A stretch of DNA of 64,000 nucleotides from Citrus sinensis (GCF_022201045.2 NC_068559.1:24621501-24685500), one strand, 5' to 3'; shown: positions 20,882 through 39,769, counted from the first letter of the stretch. Numbers and translations are program-made. Notes: generated by a model not told the origin, from the letters alone.

Positions 20882-21822
20882 CTTAACGAAGACAAAAGGA
20901 AATCATTACAAACACCACCATATGGAGAGATTCCCACTTTTTCTTATAGTGAAATTAAAATATATAATAACTAATAATTTTTTCGAGAATATAATTTTAT
21001 AATATTATCTTTGTTTTTTATATATACTTTTATTTATATTTATTTTAAATCAAATAAAACATATGAATGAAAATTAAAATAAAAAATTTAAGTATTAAGA
21101 AAATATATTTAGGTGTGAATTAAAAAAGTAATCATAAAATATTTTTACTTATTTTTAAATACATTTTTATAATAAATTTATATGTTATATTATTGAGATT
21201 TGAGATAAATTATCAAACGAATAACTTATTCATCTCTTTTTTTAAAACTTTTTATACAATAATTTTTTTTAAATATTACGATGAAGATAAGTGATATATA
21301 TTAATTGTAAGAAACAAAAATTGACAATCTCCGCACTATAATGCTTATCGGAATAGGGCAAAAGGTGCTATAAAAGCCAAAGAACGGCCATAAAATCTGA
21401 GGTGTCTGTTTCAATGAAAGAGTAGTGAAAGGAACAATCGAATCAACTTAGGACCAGCTAACAATCTTCGCACATCAGAGTGTTGTCATTTCGCCCCAAC
21501 TTAGGTGGCAAGTCTTGTCAATCCCTCATTGTTAGGTAGGTTATATTTTTCTTGTTGAAAGCTCACCTACCATTTTTTGCTAAGCCAATTTCTTCTTCTT
21601 CTTCTTCTTCTTCTTCTTTTTTGTCTTCCCCCTAAACAATTGTTTAGAAATTTTACACAATGCACGTATTAACCTACATTAAAATAAAATAACGACTTAA
21701 CTGAAAAGATTCATACACACACCAATGATGGTGCTGATTAATTGAATATTGTTGCTCATAATTTTGTGTCCAGCATTTGGAACATGTCAATAAGATCTCT
21801 TGTAAAGAGAATTCGGACTTGC

Positions 21823-24512
21823 TTAACGGTGGGTAATCTTTGATATCTCTACTAATATCCTGTGTAAGGCTCGTGGCTTTGAGAAAAAAGGTGCGTGATC
21901 GGAGCCTTTAATCTCGAAAACGAGCTCCGGGGGATTTGAATTTATCATGGCCTCTTGCACAGAGACAGGAATGGCACAGTCCTGGAGAGTTTTTATATAA
22001 AACCGGGGAACGGAGCCATAGTTGTCGTCAGAAACGGAGAGTTTCTCTAAAACTGGTGCAAATGGGATCGGTCTCATTGATATTAATGCCAATTCGACAT
22101 CCTGGATAATAAAGAAACCAGCAAGTTAGAGACTGTTAATTCAAGTAGGATGAAGCAACAAGTCTCTTAACTAGCTGGTAATGAACATTCACCTTAGCTG
22201 CACTTCGATTAAACAGCAAGTCTCTCAATAATGTTCTGTCCAGATCAATTGAAGTCGGAGGGTTTTGCTTCCCATTGGCGTACAAAAATATCTGAGCTTG
22301 CTGCATCAGATCATTTGAGCCCATCTGAGATAAGCACAAAGGGTTTACTTAACATTCAAGTAAACTAAGCGGAATTTTATTCTTGGTGCAGGATTCATCT
22401 AGGCTATTGCAAGCTCACTACTGCTCACACAGGGCAGAGGATCCATTTCTCACAATTGCAGATCAATTAAAGATCAATGCCTTACTTCATCAGAAAGTAA
22501 AATGTCGATTTACAGCGCAAATTTACCTGCTGGGAGATCGTATCGAGAGCACTCTGGCCACTAGTCAACATTGTTGCGGCAATAAAAACAGCTTTTGCAA
22601 CTTTAGATGGAAACAACTCCATCACATATGAGATACAAGCACCACCAAAATCATGCCCAACCAAAATCACCTGCATTCTTGCTGGAGATTAATTACGAAG
22701 TTTTAACGTCGCCACTTTGAGGAGAAAGCGAAAGAGAAACAGAAATCAAACCTTCTCCTCATTTCCTAGCTCGTTGAAAGTATCAATTAGAGGCTTGACA
22801 TATTGCTCAAGACTTGTAATGCTGTTTGTATCACATGAACTTACTCCAGAACCTGTTAAGTCAACTGCATCAACTTTAAACCCACTTTCTTTCAAAAGTG
22901 TCATTGTTTTGTACCAACACCAGGCACCAAAACCACCGCCATGAACCAAGACAAAATGGCTCGTTTCTGGACTCTCAATCTTCGGTTCCTAAGCAAGAAA
23001 ATTAATTGCATAAATTCAAAATCGAGAAGCTGAGAGTGATGCGTTAGCAGCTGGTAGCATCAACGTAATTAATCAAACATTCCGAAATAATTAGCATGCA
23101 TTAGTTCTCTTTCCAAGTCATGGTGTAGCATGTCCATCCAATTAATTCAATTTTCTAGAAACATGGTCCGTCTTTAATTGTTTATATGCAGTTAACCCCA
23201 TTAGAACAGTAAGTTAACGAGCATTATGCTGCTTCTATAGATGCTTTTCAACCAGTTTACCACTAAATAAACGTAAGACTTAATCATAACACCAAAATCG
23301 TTTCCAATGCTTGATTAATAATTGCATTCATTCAAAAATTACATTTCCGCCCGATTGGTTTAATTGTCAAATTGAATGCTTCAACTTGACCAGTTCATAA
23401 CTGTGATTTAATAACTTTGTTTTTTTTTCATTCTTTCTTGTTATTAGAAAAATGGGGAGACTAGGGCATGCGTGAAAGTTTGAATATGATGATCTAATTT
23501 TGGCATGATAGCATGAATAAAATGTTATTTCCTCTAAAACAACCTGTTCAGTGCCTACGAGGCCATCAGGTTCCTACCAGAGCAGGTCGATATGAAAAAT
23601 CAACAATCTGAGCAACTCAGTCAAATAGAGATAACAAAGAAAATAGAAAGAAAATTCATGGCTGGAGAAAAGAGGCAAACACCAACAACCTTGTAGTTCT
23701 TCGGAGTGAGCTCTTATCATAAAATGATACAACCACAAAAATTGATGAAACTTCCTGTTGAAGCTCCACCCCAAAATTATAACTTGACAATTGTGAGTGT
23801 CTAATAAGTAGACAAAATTGTATCCTCATGTCAAATAATTAAACAAATCTTCTGCTAGACCTCCCAGTTAAAGAAAAAACAAGAGTAGTGCTATTTGTAA
23901 TAAGTAGTACAACGAAACCAGCAGCAAATGATAAGAAGCATGTATGATTATGCATGCATGAATACTCATTCGACCAAAATCGACATTGAATTATATTAGC
24001 ATGTAATGTGCCCCGGAACATCATTCATGGTTAAAAAATTTTTTTTTTTAAAAAAAAAAGACGTGATGAATTAACATTATTGCTATGAATATATGTACTT
24101 TGAAAAGAAATCAAACCTGGTTAACAAGTTGATGAGATCTTATTATTAAAGGATCATTATTGGAGCGTCGCCTAGCACTTGAGCTTCTTTGGAAACTCTG
24201 CTTCTTTGAACCCAGAGAAGGATGCACGACAGAAGTTGATCTGCTAAAAGGGATAGAGCTACTCGTTTGGTCACTGTGAAACGGAAGAGCAGCTGCGGGG
24301 AGAGCTTGTTCGGATGTTATGACGGAGCCTTCATCAACTTGAATCCTCTCTCTTTTCTGCTTTTTGTTCCTCGAAGAAGAACTAGAAGATTGTAAAGCAT
24401 TTCTCGGACGTCCATGGAAAGAACTGAATAAAGGGAAAGGGTTAAATGCATAGCTTGAGGCTTTTTTGGGCGCCTTCACGCCAGCAGAGACACATCCGAC
24501 TGCATTTCCCAT
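21823..24512 (-). CDS. Methylesterase of the MES11 type (alpha/beta hydrolase)
   Basis: Five exons, 24512-24117, 22988-22752, 22670-22527, 22324-22193 and 22101-21823, join in phase 0 throughout to encode 395 residues. Residues about 140-390 form the plant methylesterase/hydroxynitrile-lyase fold: HFVLVHGGGFGAWCWYK, then VILVGHDFGGACISYVMELF, and near the end FEIKGSDHAPFFSKP with the catalytic His. Family members hydrolyse methyl esters of hormones such as salicylate, jasmonate and indole-acetate. The nucleophile elbow reads GHDFGG, with Asp where active members have Ser. This is shared with the Arabidopsis MES11-15 group as I remember it, so ordinary esterase activity is doubtful. The N-terminal 130 residues are a Ser/Arg-rich extension that starts MGNAVGCVS, a good N-myristoylation site at Gly2 with Cys7 available for palmitoylation. 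Plastid targeting is usually predicted for the group; the lipid-anchor reading competes with that. Confidence 0.9.
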
Positions 24513-26185
24513 TTAGTCAGCTGCATGCATTAATACAACAGAATTAATATCAATCGCTTTTGAATTTTGATGGATGAATATTTGTAGTAATTTTGTGTAC
24601 TCTCAACTTACATATGAAAAAGATCGTACGCCTTCTTTACAAGTTGTTAGAGAGAATTTAAAGAACTCGAGCTTAGACAAGAGCGGCGAGTGAAAAATAA
24701 ATAGGTACTTTTGGAAGATAAAAATTGTAGCAAGAGAGACCTTTCCCGTATCCACTGCCTTGTAAGCGTGTGCATGAATATTTTATTTTGAAATTCTACT
24801 GTGAATTTTCTTGTTTGACAATCAAACAAACGCGCAACTTATAATTGACTAAAAGGCAGAAAAATTAGAAAGTTATCCTGAAATTATATTACTGAGTGCA
24901 AAGAGTACAAAATACAATTGGCTGTCTTCAGCTGAAAATATTTCTGTACTGGTTGAAAATGATGCATTGACATCACCGGCCACCATTGAAAGCTCAGCAT
25001 AGTCAGAAAACATGAAAATAATTCAAATAAATGCAACCAAAATTGAAAGGGTTTCACACGTTCACTCCTAACATAACACTAATATAAGCAGTAAAACTTA
25101 TTCTTGAACAGCGCTTCAAAATAGGCAGCCGTAACTATGCACAAATCCGTGATGTGTCATTTCTCAATTCTTCATACATCCTGATTCTTGACCCAAACAT
25201 GCAGATTTTTCAAACCAACTTGTGAAGGCCACAAAGTAGCTCATGGTAAAATCATGGGCAACAACCAGGCTTGTTTGTAGTGCAGCGAAGCTTCTCAAAC
25301 TTTTGCAGCCACCTGTTCAGCAACATTTTCAAAAGAATAGGACCAGTAATGCATCTTAACATCAAGTTTTGACTTCCCAATAGTTTCCAGCAGAAACATT
25401 TACTTGCTCCCAACAACCAGCAATGTAAATCAGTGAAAGAATTTTGATCTACTTGCTCCCATTTCGATGATGCGAGATAGAATTGAGACATCAAGCTGCA
25501 GCATCACAGTTTAAAAGTCAAGAATTTGCAGTTTGTGATAAATATTAACAAACCAAAATCAAGGCTTCAACCAAGCAGACGAGTGAACTCCCAAAATTGG
25601 TTAGTTCCATTCAAAATATGATTAAGCTTGATGCAACTAGTAATAACCGTGTGCAACTAGTAATAATATAAACCTTCTGGGGCTAACAATTTAAGTACCT
25701 CAGCCACGCCCATATGTATACTGATAAAAAGACATTCGGTTAACCTTCTAACTATATCATTTGGGCCAAATCTTAAAAGATAAAAATATTCTCTCTTTAA
25801 AATATTCCATAAATGTAAACCAAACCCCTCTTGCCTCTCCAATTGGGTGTGAGTAGAATTCAAACGCTAGACATCATGTACCACCCCAAAAGATTTTACC
25901 AGTTGATCAACCAACTACCACCCATGTTTAGGTTACAAATTCATGCAGATTGAATAAGAACAAACTCATGCATGATATTCTCCATAAAAACTTCTCAGAA
26001 AAAAAAAAACAAGTAGCACTCATCTTATACTCTTGAAATTAGCATCCAAAGCACTATCAAAGAAACCAAAGGGGTGGGTGATGACACTCACTATCAAATT
26101 TATTAAGACCATTCACAGCATGAGTAATTGTACATAAAAAAATTCAGTAAAACGTATTACCTGTTACTGTTTGTAATTGAATATT
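24513..26185. other. Intergenic DNA between the methylesterase gene and the DEAH helicase gene
   Basis: The left part is the methylesterase promoter and leader. The right part should be the helicase 3' untranslated region. A SINE-like unit lies in between (listed separately). An 80-residue open frame on the minus strand (25252-25494) has no recognised domain and is not called. I see nothing else supported. Confidence 0.4.
25640..25930 (-). mobile_element. tRNA-derived SINE-like sequence
   Basis: Read on the minus strand, an A-box-like TGGTTGATCAACTGG (about 25898-25913) is followed some 40 nt later by a B-box-like GCGTTTGAATTC (about 25856-25868), the spacing of an internal RNA polymerase III promoter. 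Between them is GGGGTGGTACATGATGTC, which closely matches a second unit at 42651-42745. An unrelated tail of about 200 bp follows. Boundaries are approximate. A near-perfect 15-bp repeat, TGCAACTAGTAATAA, at 25632 and 25652 sits at the tail side. Confidence 0.5.
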
Positions 26186-31714
<5,529 letters not shown>

Positions 31715-33265
31715 CTCGAGACTTATTAATGTACAGAACAGAAGAGTTCCCAAAACAAACAAACTATGATTATCACTTCAGTTTTTGTTTGAGAAAGAAC
31801 TTGATGTTGCTCTCTTTGCTTCTCTTCTTCTTAAAATAAACATCATATTCCGGTAAATCAACAGACGAAATCAAACAAGAATTACTCCTGTTGGGTTTCC
31901 CACATGCCGTGTTATTCCCCTCCCCTATATGACCATAAAGACGTTATTTTATAGTCCCTAATTGGATTGACGTATATTATTATTATTATTATTATTAATA
32001 ACGTGTTTACTTTTATTTTAAAATTACAATGAATTATTATTATTTATTATAATAGTTATGATTATTATTATTATTAAAAATAATTATTGTTAATAAAAAT
32101 AATAATAATGATAATAAAATTATGAAATTCTTGACTCTTATGAGAATTAAGTTGTCATTCCTTAATCTAAAAAACATGTGAGTCTTATATGTTTCATTAT
32201 CATTCTTACCTCTGCCTACAAATAAACATCATCAATTATTCTTATCTTAAATTCTAATTCTCTAATTTAAAAAGTAAATTCTTTTGGTAAAGCCATACAT
32301 AATATTATGAAGGCATGAATGGGAGATTAAAAAAATATAAATTTGTCCTTGGTTTTAAGAAGATGGCCCATTTTTTCGATTCAATCTCTTGTCAATTAAT
32401 TGAAAAAAACTTAGAAAAGGAATTAGTTGTTTTAGAGAGAATAAAGAGATTAACGTTGTAGCGATAGAGAAGTTAATAATGGGCAAAAAAAATTAAAAAA
32501 AAAATTAATTGTGGCTATTTTTGAGATTTTCTAGAGTTTATAGAGTACAAATCTAATATTTAAATTAAAATTTAATATTTAAATTTTAATGATGATTTTA
32601 TTGAGAAATTAATAAGTAAAATGATGATTTTAAATAGCCTCACTCATAAATTTTTTTTATCTCGTACACAAATGAAGATATGAAACTACCCTCCCACCTA
32701 TAACATGTGATATGATACTTTTAGTTCACTACTAATTTTTCTAATCAGTATTCACAGCTAAATTAAGTATTCTTTCTAATCTTTTATAGGATTTTTTTTT
32801 TTTTAAAATGAAGAACCTTTGTTTTTATTGAACTGAAGAAAGGTTAGTTTGTGTTGTGTTGAGAATTTTTGTTTCCTCGCAATTATTGACTGAAATTTTA
32901 ATTTGATTTCCCATGAACACATCATAAAACTGATCATTATAGGAATCAACTGCTTTTGTGACAGACAATCAATGAATCAACCAGTAACAGATGGCATTGA
33001 AAGGCCTTTTCACTACTCCATTATTATTCTAAAAAGGTAATGGCCACCTTGGATGTACTTTACGGTAGTGTACAAAACACAACTATATATACAAAGTGAT
33101 AAATAATAAAAAATATATTATAATTTTAATTGTGTAAATGCGAAGATATGCTTTACTTTAATGTGGTTTCAATATAGCCAGATCCAAATAAAAAATAGCC
33201 AACTTTGCAAGTAATAGACCAAAACAGCTTCATTTTTCAGCATCAGTATCTTTTCAGCGGTTCTT
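31715..33265. other. Intergenic DNA between the DEAH helicase and CDC48B
   Basis: About 1.5 kb, very AT-rich, with ATT-type microsatellites at about 31975-32000 and 32035-32115. The left part is the helicase promoter and the right part the CDC48B 3' untranslated region. No gene or clear transposon is seen. Confidence 0.45.
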
Positions 33266-36200
33266 TTAGGTAACAACTAGTTCATTTGGAGTTCGATTTG
33301 CGCGCGTGGAAAAGTATTTTGCAGCAGCAAGTATTGCAATGCTCACAACACACGACGTAACTGAGAAAACTGGAACCAATTTCTTCTTTTTATTCTTGCT
33401 GCCGCTACTGGTACTGGATTCTAACCGGCCAGAAGATTTTGGAGATTGGCTCTTCATAAATGAGGAGTATGAATCAATTTCCTCTTTTGTTAATGCCGGT
33501 TTTAGAGAGTCCTTCACAGTCTGGAAATGACGATTACACACCATAGTGGCAGATATGTCTTCTCTCAAAGCTACAATCCCAGCTTCGCGACACAGACCCT
33601 CCAGTTCAGCCCCTGTAAAGAGCTCGGTCTCTTCTGCTATGCTTCTAAGGTCAACATCATCCCTGACTTTCATGTTACGTGTATGCACACGGAGTATCTC
33701 ATGTCGAGCTTCCAAATCAGGTGGTGGTACATAAAGTACCTACAGTTTCAAAGAAACTGATAAAGTTAACAGGACTCCTAAGCAATTTTTTTGACATCTA
33801 ATGCAGGCGCTTAAGGAGCTCAAACTTTGGGAAATTTAATATCTCCCAGATTGCAGAACCAAAAACTAATTTATAAATCATATAGTGTTAACAACTGCTA
33901 TACCATCTCCAAAGGAAAGCTGGAATAGGACTTAGTTATACTATACTACAAGATATGGCAAAAAGCTCAATATGATGGAGCAGAGACCTCACCAGATCGA
34001 AACGTCCAGGCCGCATAAGTGCAGCATCAATTGCATGGGGACGATTTGTTGCAGCCAAAACAAGAATTCCCTGACAGTAATCGCAAAATGTGAGTGTAAA
34101 GTCAAATTGCAAGAAAAGATTTATACCATCACCAATGAGGCACAGTTTCAAGATGGCCGGAAAATAAAACTTATGGAATAAATAATCACTTTAGCCTGTT
34201 CTAGACCATCCATTTCTGTCAGCAAGGTAGAAAGAAGCCTCTCTCCAACTGTAATGCTAGTACTTGAACTCCCACCTCTAATGACAGAAAAGAAAAAAAT
34301 TACACCTTCACCTTGAAAACATGAATGCCCGTGCCAATTATTTGCCTAAAACCATATTTGCATACAAGACAGACATTCTCAAGAAATTCAAACAGGGGTT
34401 GATAATAACACATATAAGTAAGGTTTTAGGCTTCAAATGATAATTTATATGAAAAGGTACTGCCCCTGATAACATGTGTCTGTGTGCATACTAACATACA
34501 TCATGCAAAGTTGGACATCTTTCAGAAGGTGAAGATACAAGAATTGCCCAATGTGAAAACTGAAATCTCACATGAAATAAAATTATAGGGATAGTCATAT
34601 GTAGCCTTCGATTGAAGGTACAACTGAAGAATTTTACTTAACAAATGCAACACACTGACCTTTTGGCACCGACAACATCAGCCTCATCAAAGAATATTAT
34701 ACTTGGTGCTGCAAGACGGGCTCTTTGAAATGTATTTCGCAACAAAGCTTCACTCTCTCCAACATACATTGAATACAATTCTGCACCACTATTCATTGTT
34801 CATGATTTAGCATAACAGTAGAACATATACAAATTGTACTTAATGCTTACATAGGATATATAAATGGACCAAAACATGAAAAAGATAACTTGGACATTGA
34901 GGTGGAACTTCTTTCTCCTTCAACAACTTAAGGTGGCCAAGTAGCTAGAGCAGGAGAATATTTACACTAAAGACAGAAATATCTTTAATTAATTCTTACA
35001 TGACAGACATCAAATAATTTAATGGCTTGTTTTATGAGTAAAGCGATAATAAGATGACGGATAGGTTGAAAAATGACTACAAGACACCTAGGGGTTCAAG
35101 AACCCACAGCCACTGACTTTTATTTAAAAATTTGATATTTGATCTTTAGTTGTCTTATTCTGTTCCTGGATTCCTAGTCGCTCATCCAGTACTTAGCATC
35201 TGAGAATCAAGGGTTTGCTGAACCAATTTGTTCATTCTTGTTGGATCTCTTTTGGTTGATATTTCTGAGCAACGTACTCAGTTTCTTGTGGAGATTTTAT
35301 CATATTACCGATGTATTTAACTGAACTGCTTCTTGTCAGCTAAAATAGAAGGGGAGGGAGATTAGAAAATCAATCCAGCCTAAAACCAAGACTTCCCATG
35401 TGTTACACTTTTGCTTTCACTACTATGATTTAGAAACAAAATGGTTAATACCAAAGCCTTCAGCCTAAAACTCTTTGAACGGAGGAATGGACATCAGTGA
35501 ATGGAAGGTCACAATACCTAGCATAGCAAAGCAACCGAGAAATTTCAATTTTCAGAAAGCCCCCTACTTCCTACTTTTCTTCCTTACAATCATATAAATT
35601 TCACACCAAAAGTCATAGTCATGGTACAAAATTTTCATGGTATGTAATTGCATTTCTTTCTGAAAGATATCAAAGATATGAAATATTATCAAACCTCAAG
35701 GAAAAGAATGAAGCTTCGGCAGCATGGGCAGCAGCTTTAGCAAGGGTTGTTTTCGAGCATCCAGGAGGTCCATGAAGAAGTGCTCCCCGTACAGGTGAAA
35801 TTCCCAACCTTGAAAATGCAGTAGAATGTTTAATAGGCCACTCAACAGCTTGCTGGAGCTTTTTCTGTCCATAATTAGAATAACCTTATTAAAATCTAGT
35901 CAGAAGTTTAGCATTTTCAGAGTGTAATGGATGTATCAGCAACTTACATACCTTCAAATCTCTTAGACCTCCAATATCTTCCCAAGTCACCTTGGGAATT
36001 TCCACAGTAACACCTCTTGTAATGCTTGGACCAACCACAGATCTTGCATGCCTCCAATCTTCCATTGTTACACTAAGCACACCAGCACATTCATTTGCAT
36101 CTGAGGATCTTTTAACAGCAGACATGGTAGCCTCACGACATAAAGCTTCTAAATCAGCCCCAACATAACCGTTGCAAGATGTAGCTATGGCTTCTAAGTC

Positions 36201-37907
36201 AACATTAGCATCCAAAGGAACCTTCTTTGTGTAAAGCTGAACATATTGGCACAAATAACATCATGACTTTACTGAGTTGACAGCAATTCTAGTGGCTGGT
36301 AGATGTTACTGAAAACCAGACAACACAGATGCTCATAAATTTCGAAAGATCCTAACCTTGAGTATTTCAAATCGTTCCTCTGCAGTAGGAACAGTGACTT
36401 CGACTTCTGCATCAAAACGCCCTGACCTTCGAAGTGCAGGGTCAATTGCATCCACTCTGTGTTGACATCATTAAAAAAATTATGAAAAGAAATAATCCAA
36501 ATTTAATGTCTTAAATGTAGGACCAAAAAAACCATCCAACATAATTGAACATATAAATTCTGAATTAGATTGTCACTAAAATATATTTACCCCAAAAAGA
36601 TTCTATAAGCACACGCTAATAAATAAGTTTATAATCACGAAAGCCTTAAACAAGCCAATGGCTAAAACATTTGAAAACGATTTCATGTTGTCAAGTTTGC
36701 AAGATCATCACTTGAGAATTCAAAAACACCACATCTATGAAAGAGCGAAATAAAGAAACCATCCCAAAGTATGATACAACAACCTGAATTTCCTAAATTC
36801 TAACAATTCTAGTATATTCTGAGGTTGACTAAGGAAAACTAATGAGAAATAAAGCCACCAGAAGTAAATAAACAATAACCTGTTTGTAGATGCCACCACA
36901 ACAACATGTGGAACAGATGTTTTTGATGGCTTGTTGGAGTCCATCAGTGTGAAGAGCTGGGAAGCTATGCGAACATCTTGTTCCCGTCTGCATTTGACAC
37001 ATGACTTAAACATTTATCACATCAAGAGAGCAACGTAGATTTTTCATGTCTTGATTCATATAAAATCATGCTTCCAGATTTTACCAAAGTCTAAGGGAGA
37101 GGAGGGTTGAAAAGTCATCATGGACATAGAAGAAAAACAAGAAAGACTATTGGATATCATTCATTACTCTGTACCTATGGTCACGACGAGGACAGAGTGC
37201 ATCAATTTCATCAATAAAAACAACCGACGGCTTGCCCGACAATGCATGGGATGATGCCTGTGAAAAAGCCTCCCGCAAAGCTTTCTCACTTTCTCCAACA
37301 TGAGCTTTGTGTACAGAATGGGGACTGCAGAGCACACTTGTAAGCCAAAACAACACATGTAGATAAATCTAATACAGCAGATATGAAGAGTAAAAAAGAC
37401 AAATAAAAAATAACCCAAATGTGACACCATTTCATTCTCATGACATCATCCTTAAAAAATTGACTATAACCTGATAACAGTTAAATGAGCACCGCATTCC
37501 CGAACAACTGCACGCACCAAGCTTGTCTAGCATTGCAAGAAAACTGAGTTAATAAAATAAAACCATAAATCATTTTTTTTTTTTGCTTAATGTTGACTTT
37601 AGTAAAATGAGAGTGATACCTTGCCGGTGCCCGGTGGACCATATAAGAGAAGACCTCGAGGCCACTGAAGGAAAAGAGAGAAAAAAAAAAACCACTGATT
37701 AGTATTAGAAGCGAATAAATCAATATAAAAGAAGGATTGGAGATTGCAGCTTACCTTCAGACCAAGCTTTTGGGCTTGTGAAGAGTAGAGAAGAGGGAAA
37801 GTGATGAGCTCTCTAAGAGCTTCAACTGCTGCTCTGTTTCCACCAATTGCTTCTTCAGCTTTCCATTTCTCATTGTGCTCGCTCATAATCCTTCCTTTGC
37901 TTTCCAT
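33266..37907 (-). CDS. CDC48B: CDC48B, type II AAA-ATPase with a C-terminal membrane anchor
   Basis: Twelve exons: 37907-37755, 37664-37620, 37526-37471, 37324-37175, 36987-36880, 36456-36357, 36236-35952, 35864-35695, 34788-34660, 34277-34190, 34070-33993, 33739-33266. They encode 611 residues. Two AAA modules are present. D1 has Walker A GPPGTGKT (60-67), Walker B VVFIDEID and the arginine-finger region [10 protein letters not shown]2 has the unusual Walker A GPPGCSKT (331-338), Walker B IIFFDEAD and ALMRPGRFD. The CDC48 N-domain that binds cofactors is missing: D1 starts within 50 residues. The protein is therefore a CDC48B/SPATA5-like relative rather than p97 itself. After a Ser/Lys-rich linker ([10 protein letters not shown]) comes a hydrophobic stretch, [19 protein letters not shown], and then 20 or so polar residues, which looks like a tail anchor. 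AAA proteins of this kind unfold or extract substrates; the specific target is unknown. Confidence 0.94.
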
Positions 37908-39769
37908 TTTTGGAGCCAATCTCTGGTTTTTCGTTATAATCTCTAATTTAGCCGCCAATATAAGAGAATAGAAGACTGTCCTGCCTCTGCAGAAAAAAAA
38001 AAAGAAAAAAAAAGCGAACTTTTTCCCATAGAGCCACGAGGGAAGACTAAGGAGTAGAAACAGAAAAACGCAGCGTTTCAAAATATTAATTTTTATTGAC
38101 GAGTTCAGAAAATTAATGTATGGCTGGGATTAATATTTACATGTCATACTACTTCTATAAAGTTTTACGACAAGTCATCTTTGCGGTGAGGTTATAAACG
38201 ACAGAACATATTTAAATGGTAAAAGATTTTTCTTTTTTTCTTTTTTCCTCTGTCTCTCAACTAAGTAACAAATTAACAAACAACTTATTGATTGAGTGGT
38301 GAGCATCTTTCAGTTCATTTTGAGCTCTTCTTTTAAAGTTTAATTTTACCATTGACAATATTATTTTTCTTCTTTTTGTTCGGTTTGTCTTTATTTTTAT
38401 TTGTTGGGCTACAATAATTTTTAACTCTGTATCAAAGCTTTAAAAAAAAAAGACTATTTAAACCCACCAAAATATTTTGTAAACCTACATTTTCTTAAAA
38501 AATATTTATTACCATAATATCCAATAACATATTTACTGTTGAGGACGAGATTATTACCATAATATCCAATATCCAATAACATATAATTAAAAAATAATAA
38601 TTTACTCTTTACACCCAACTCTAAGTTCTTTTTTCCCCTAACATCCACTGTCATCCTTTAAACCCTAAAATCCAAGAGGCTTCTCTAATATATATATTTT
38701 TTACAAATGTCTTGGCAAATTAGAAATAAAGCAAATCAGGACCAGAGGAGAAACATAGGAAGACAAGGCTAAGTTTTCATAATCTTTTAATTGTTTAACA
38801 TTTCTCTCATATTTATTTGAATTTTATTTGTTTTTATAACTAATTCAATCCCAAATGCTTGATTTCATTGATAATAAACTCCAAATATTTATTTGGCCGA
38901 AAATTTACGCAACTTAAATTTGATTCCATTGATTTAGATTAAGCTTTATTTTATGTTTTTATTAAGCTAAATTGAAAAAGTCAACTAGTGGGCATCTATG
39001 GGCTAATGATGCTTAATGGGTCAACTAGTGGGTATCCATGGGTTAATGATGCTTAATGGATCAAATTGTGGGTATCCATGGGCTAATTATGTTTAATGGG
39101 TTTATTTAGTAGTTACATTAAAATAAAATTTAGATTTGTTTGGATATATTTAGCATTTAGATGGGTAAATCGAGTAAAATTCTAATTTTCAAATTTTAAT
39201 GATGGGCTTTAAAAATGTGATCAAACAATATTTTAGTGTATTAATACCACGCCCACCATTGGCTGTTCTTTTTACAACCTTTTGTTACGTGCAGGCTTAT
39301 AACAATATATATGATTATGATTTGATTATTATATATTATTTAGGTCATGATTATTTTATAATTGTTGCAAGGTAAAAGGCGAACTATAACCACACACACA
39401 AAATGATAAATAATAATAATGTGATTATAAAAGAGTGTTCTATCTTGTTCCAACACATTCGAACCCTATTGTTTTTTATCCTATAACTATCAAATCCAAT
39501 GTTACAAAAAGTTAAAGCACAAAGCTCACTCAATCCAAGAAAATAATGGAAGTAAAGAATAAAAACTACATGAGCCAGCTACATTTATATGGAACGATCT
39601 TTTTTTTTTTTTTAACGCTGCCGTTACAAAAAGCCAGTTTGGGGACCTTCCGGACAAAAAGCCAGCAGGACAATAGAATGTAAACGTGCAGAAACAAAGT
39701 TGTTGGCCGCTCACAAATATCTCGATCCATTTCTGGATTTCGGCAAAGAATATGACTAAGTAGTCATCA
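37908..39769. other. Intergenic DNA between CDC48B and the ASNSD1-type gene
   Basis: About 1.9 kb of AT-rich DNA. It contains the CDC48B promoter on the left, a duplicated block around 38509 and 38553 (ACCATAATATCCAAT), and a three-unit tandem repeat listed separately. No protein gene or RNA gene is recognised. Confidence 0.45.
38981..39100. repeat. Tandem repeat, 40-bp unit, three copies
   Basis: Three head-to-tail units of exactly 40 bp lie at 38981-39020, 39021-39060 and 39061-39100. Each starts TCAACTAGTGGG or TCAAATTGTGGG and ends TTAATGGG/A. Differences are scattered point changes, so the array is not brand new. It sits in a spacer with no obvious function. Confidence 0.92.

Larger units (their letters stand above)
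18541..21822. other. Intergenic DNA between the SPIRAL1-like and methylesterase genes
   Basis: About 3.3 kb with no supported gene. It is strongly AT-rich, with long A or T runs, a CTT microsatellite at about 21590-21620, one possible hAT-type MITE and one spaced direct repeat (both listed separately). The SPIRAL1-like promoter should occupy its left end. Confidence 0.45.

Noticed and set aside
25252-25494. 80-residue Cys/Leu-rich open frame downstream of the DEAH helicase
   Set aside because: It lies where the helicase 3' untranslated region is expected, and no family is recognised.
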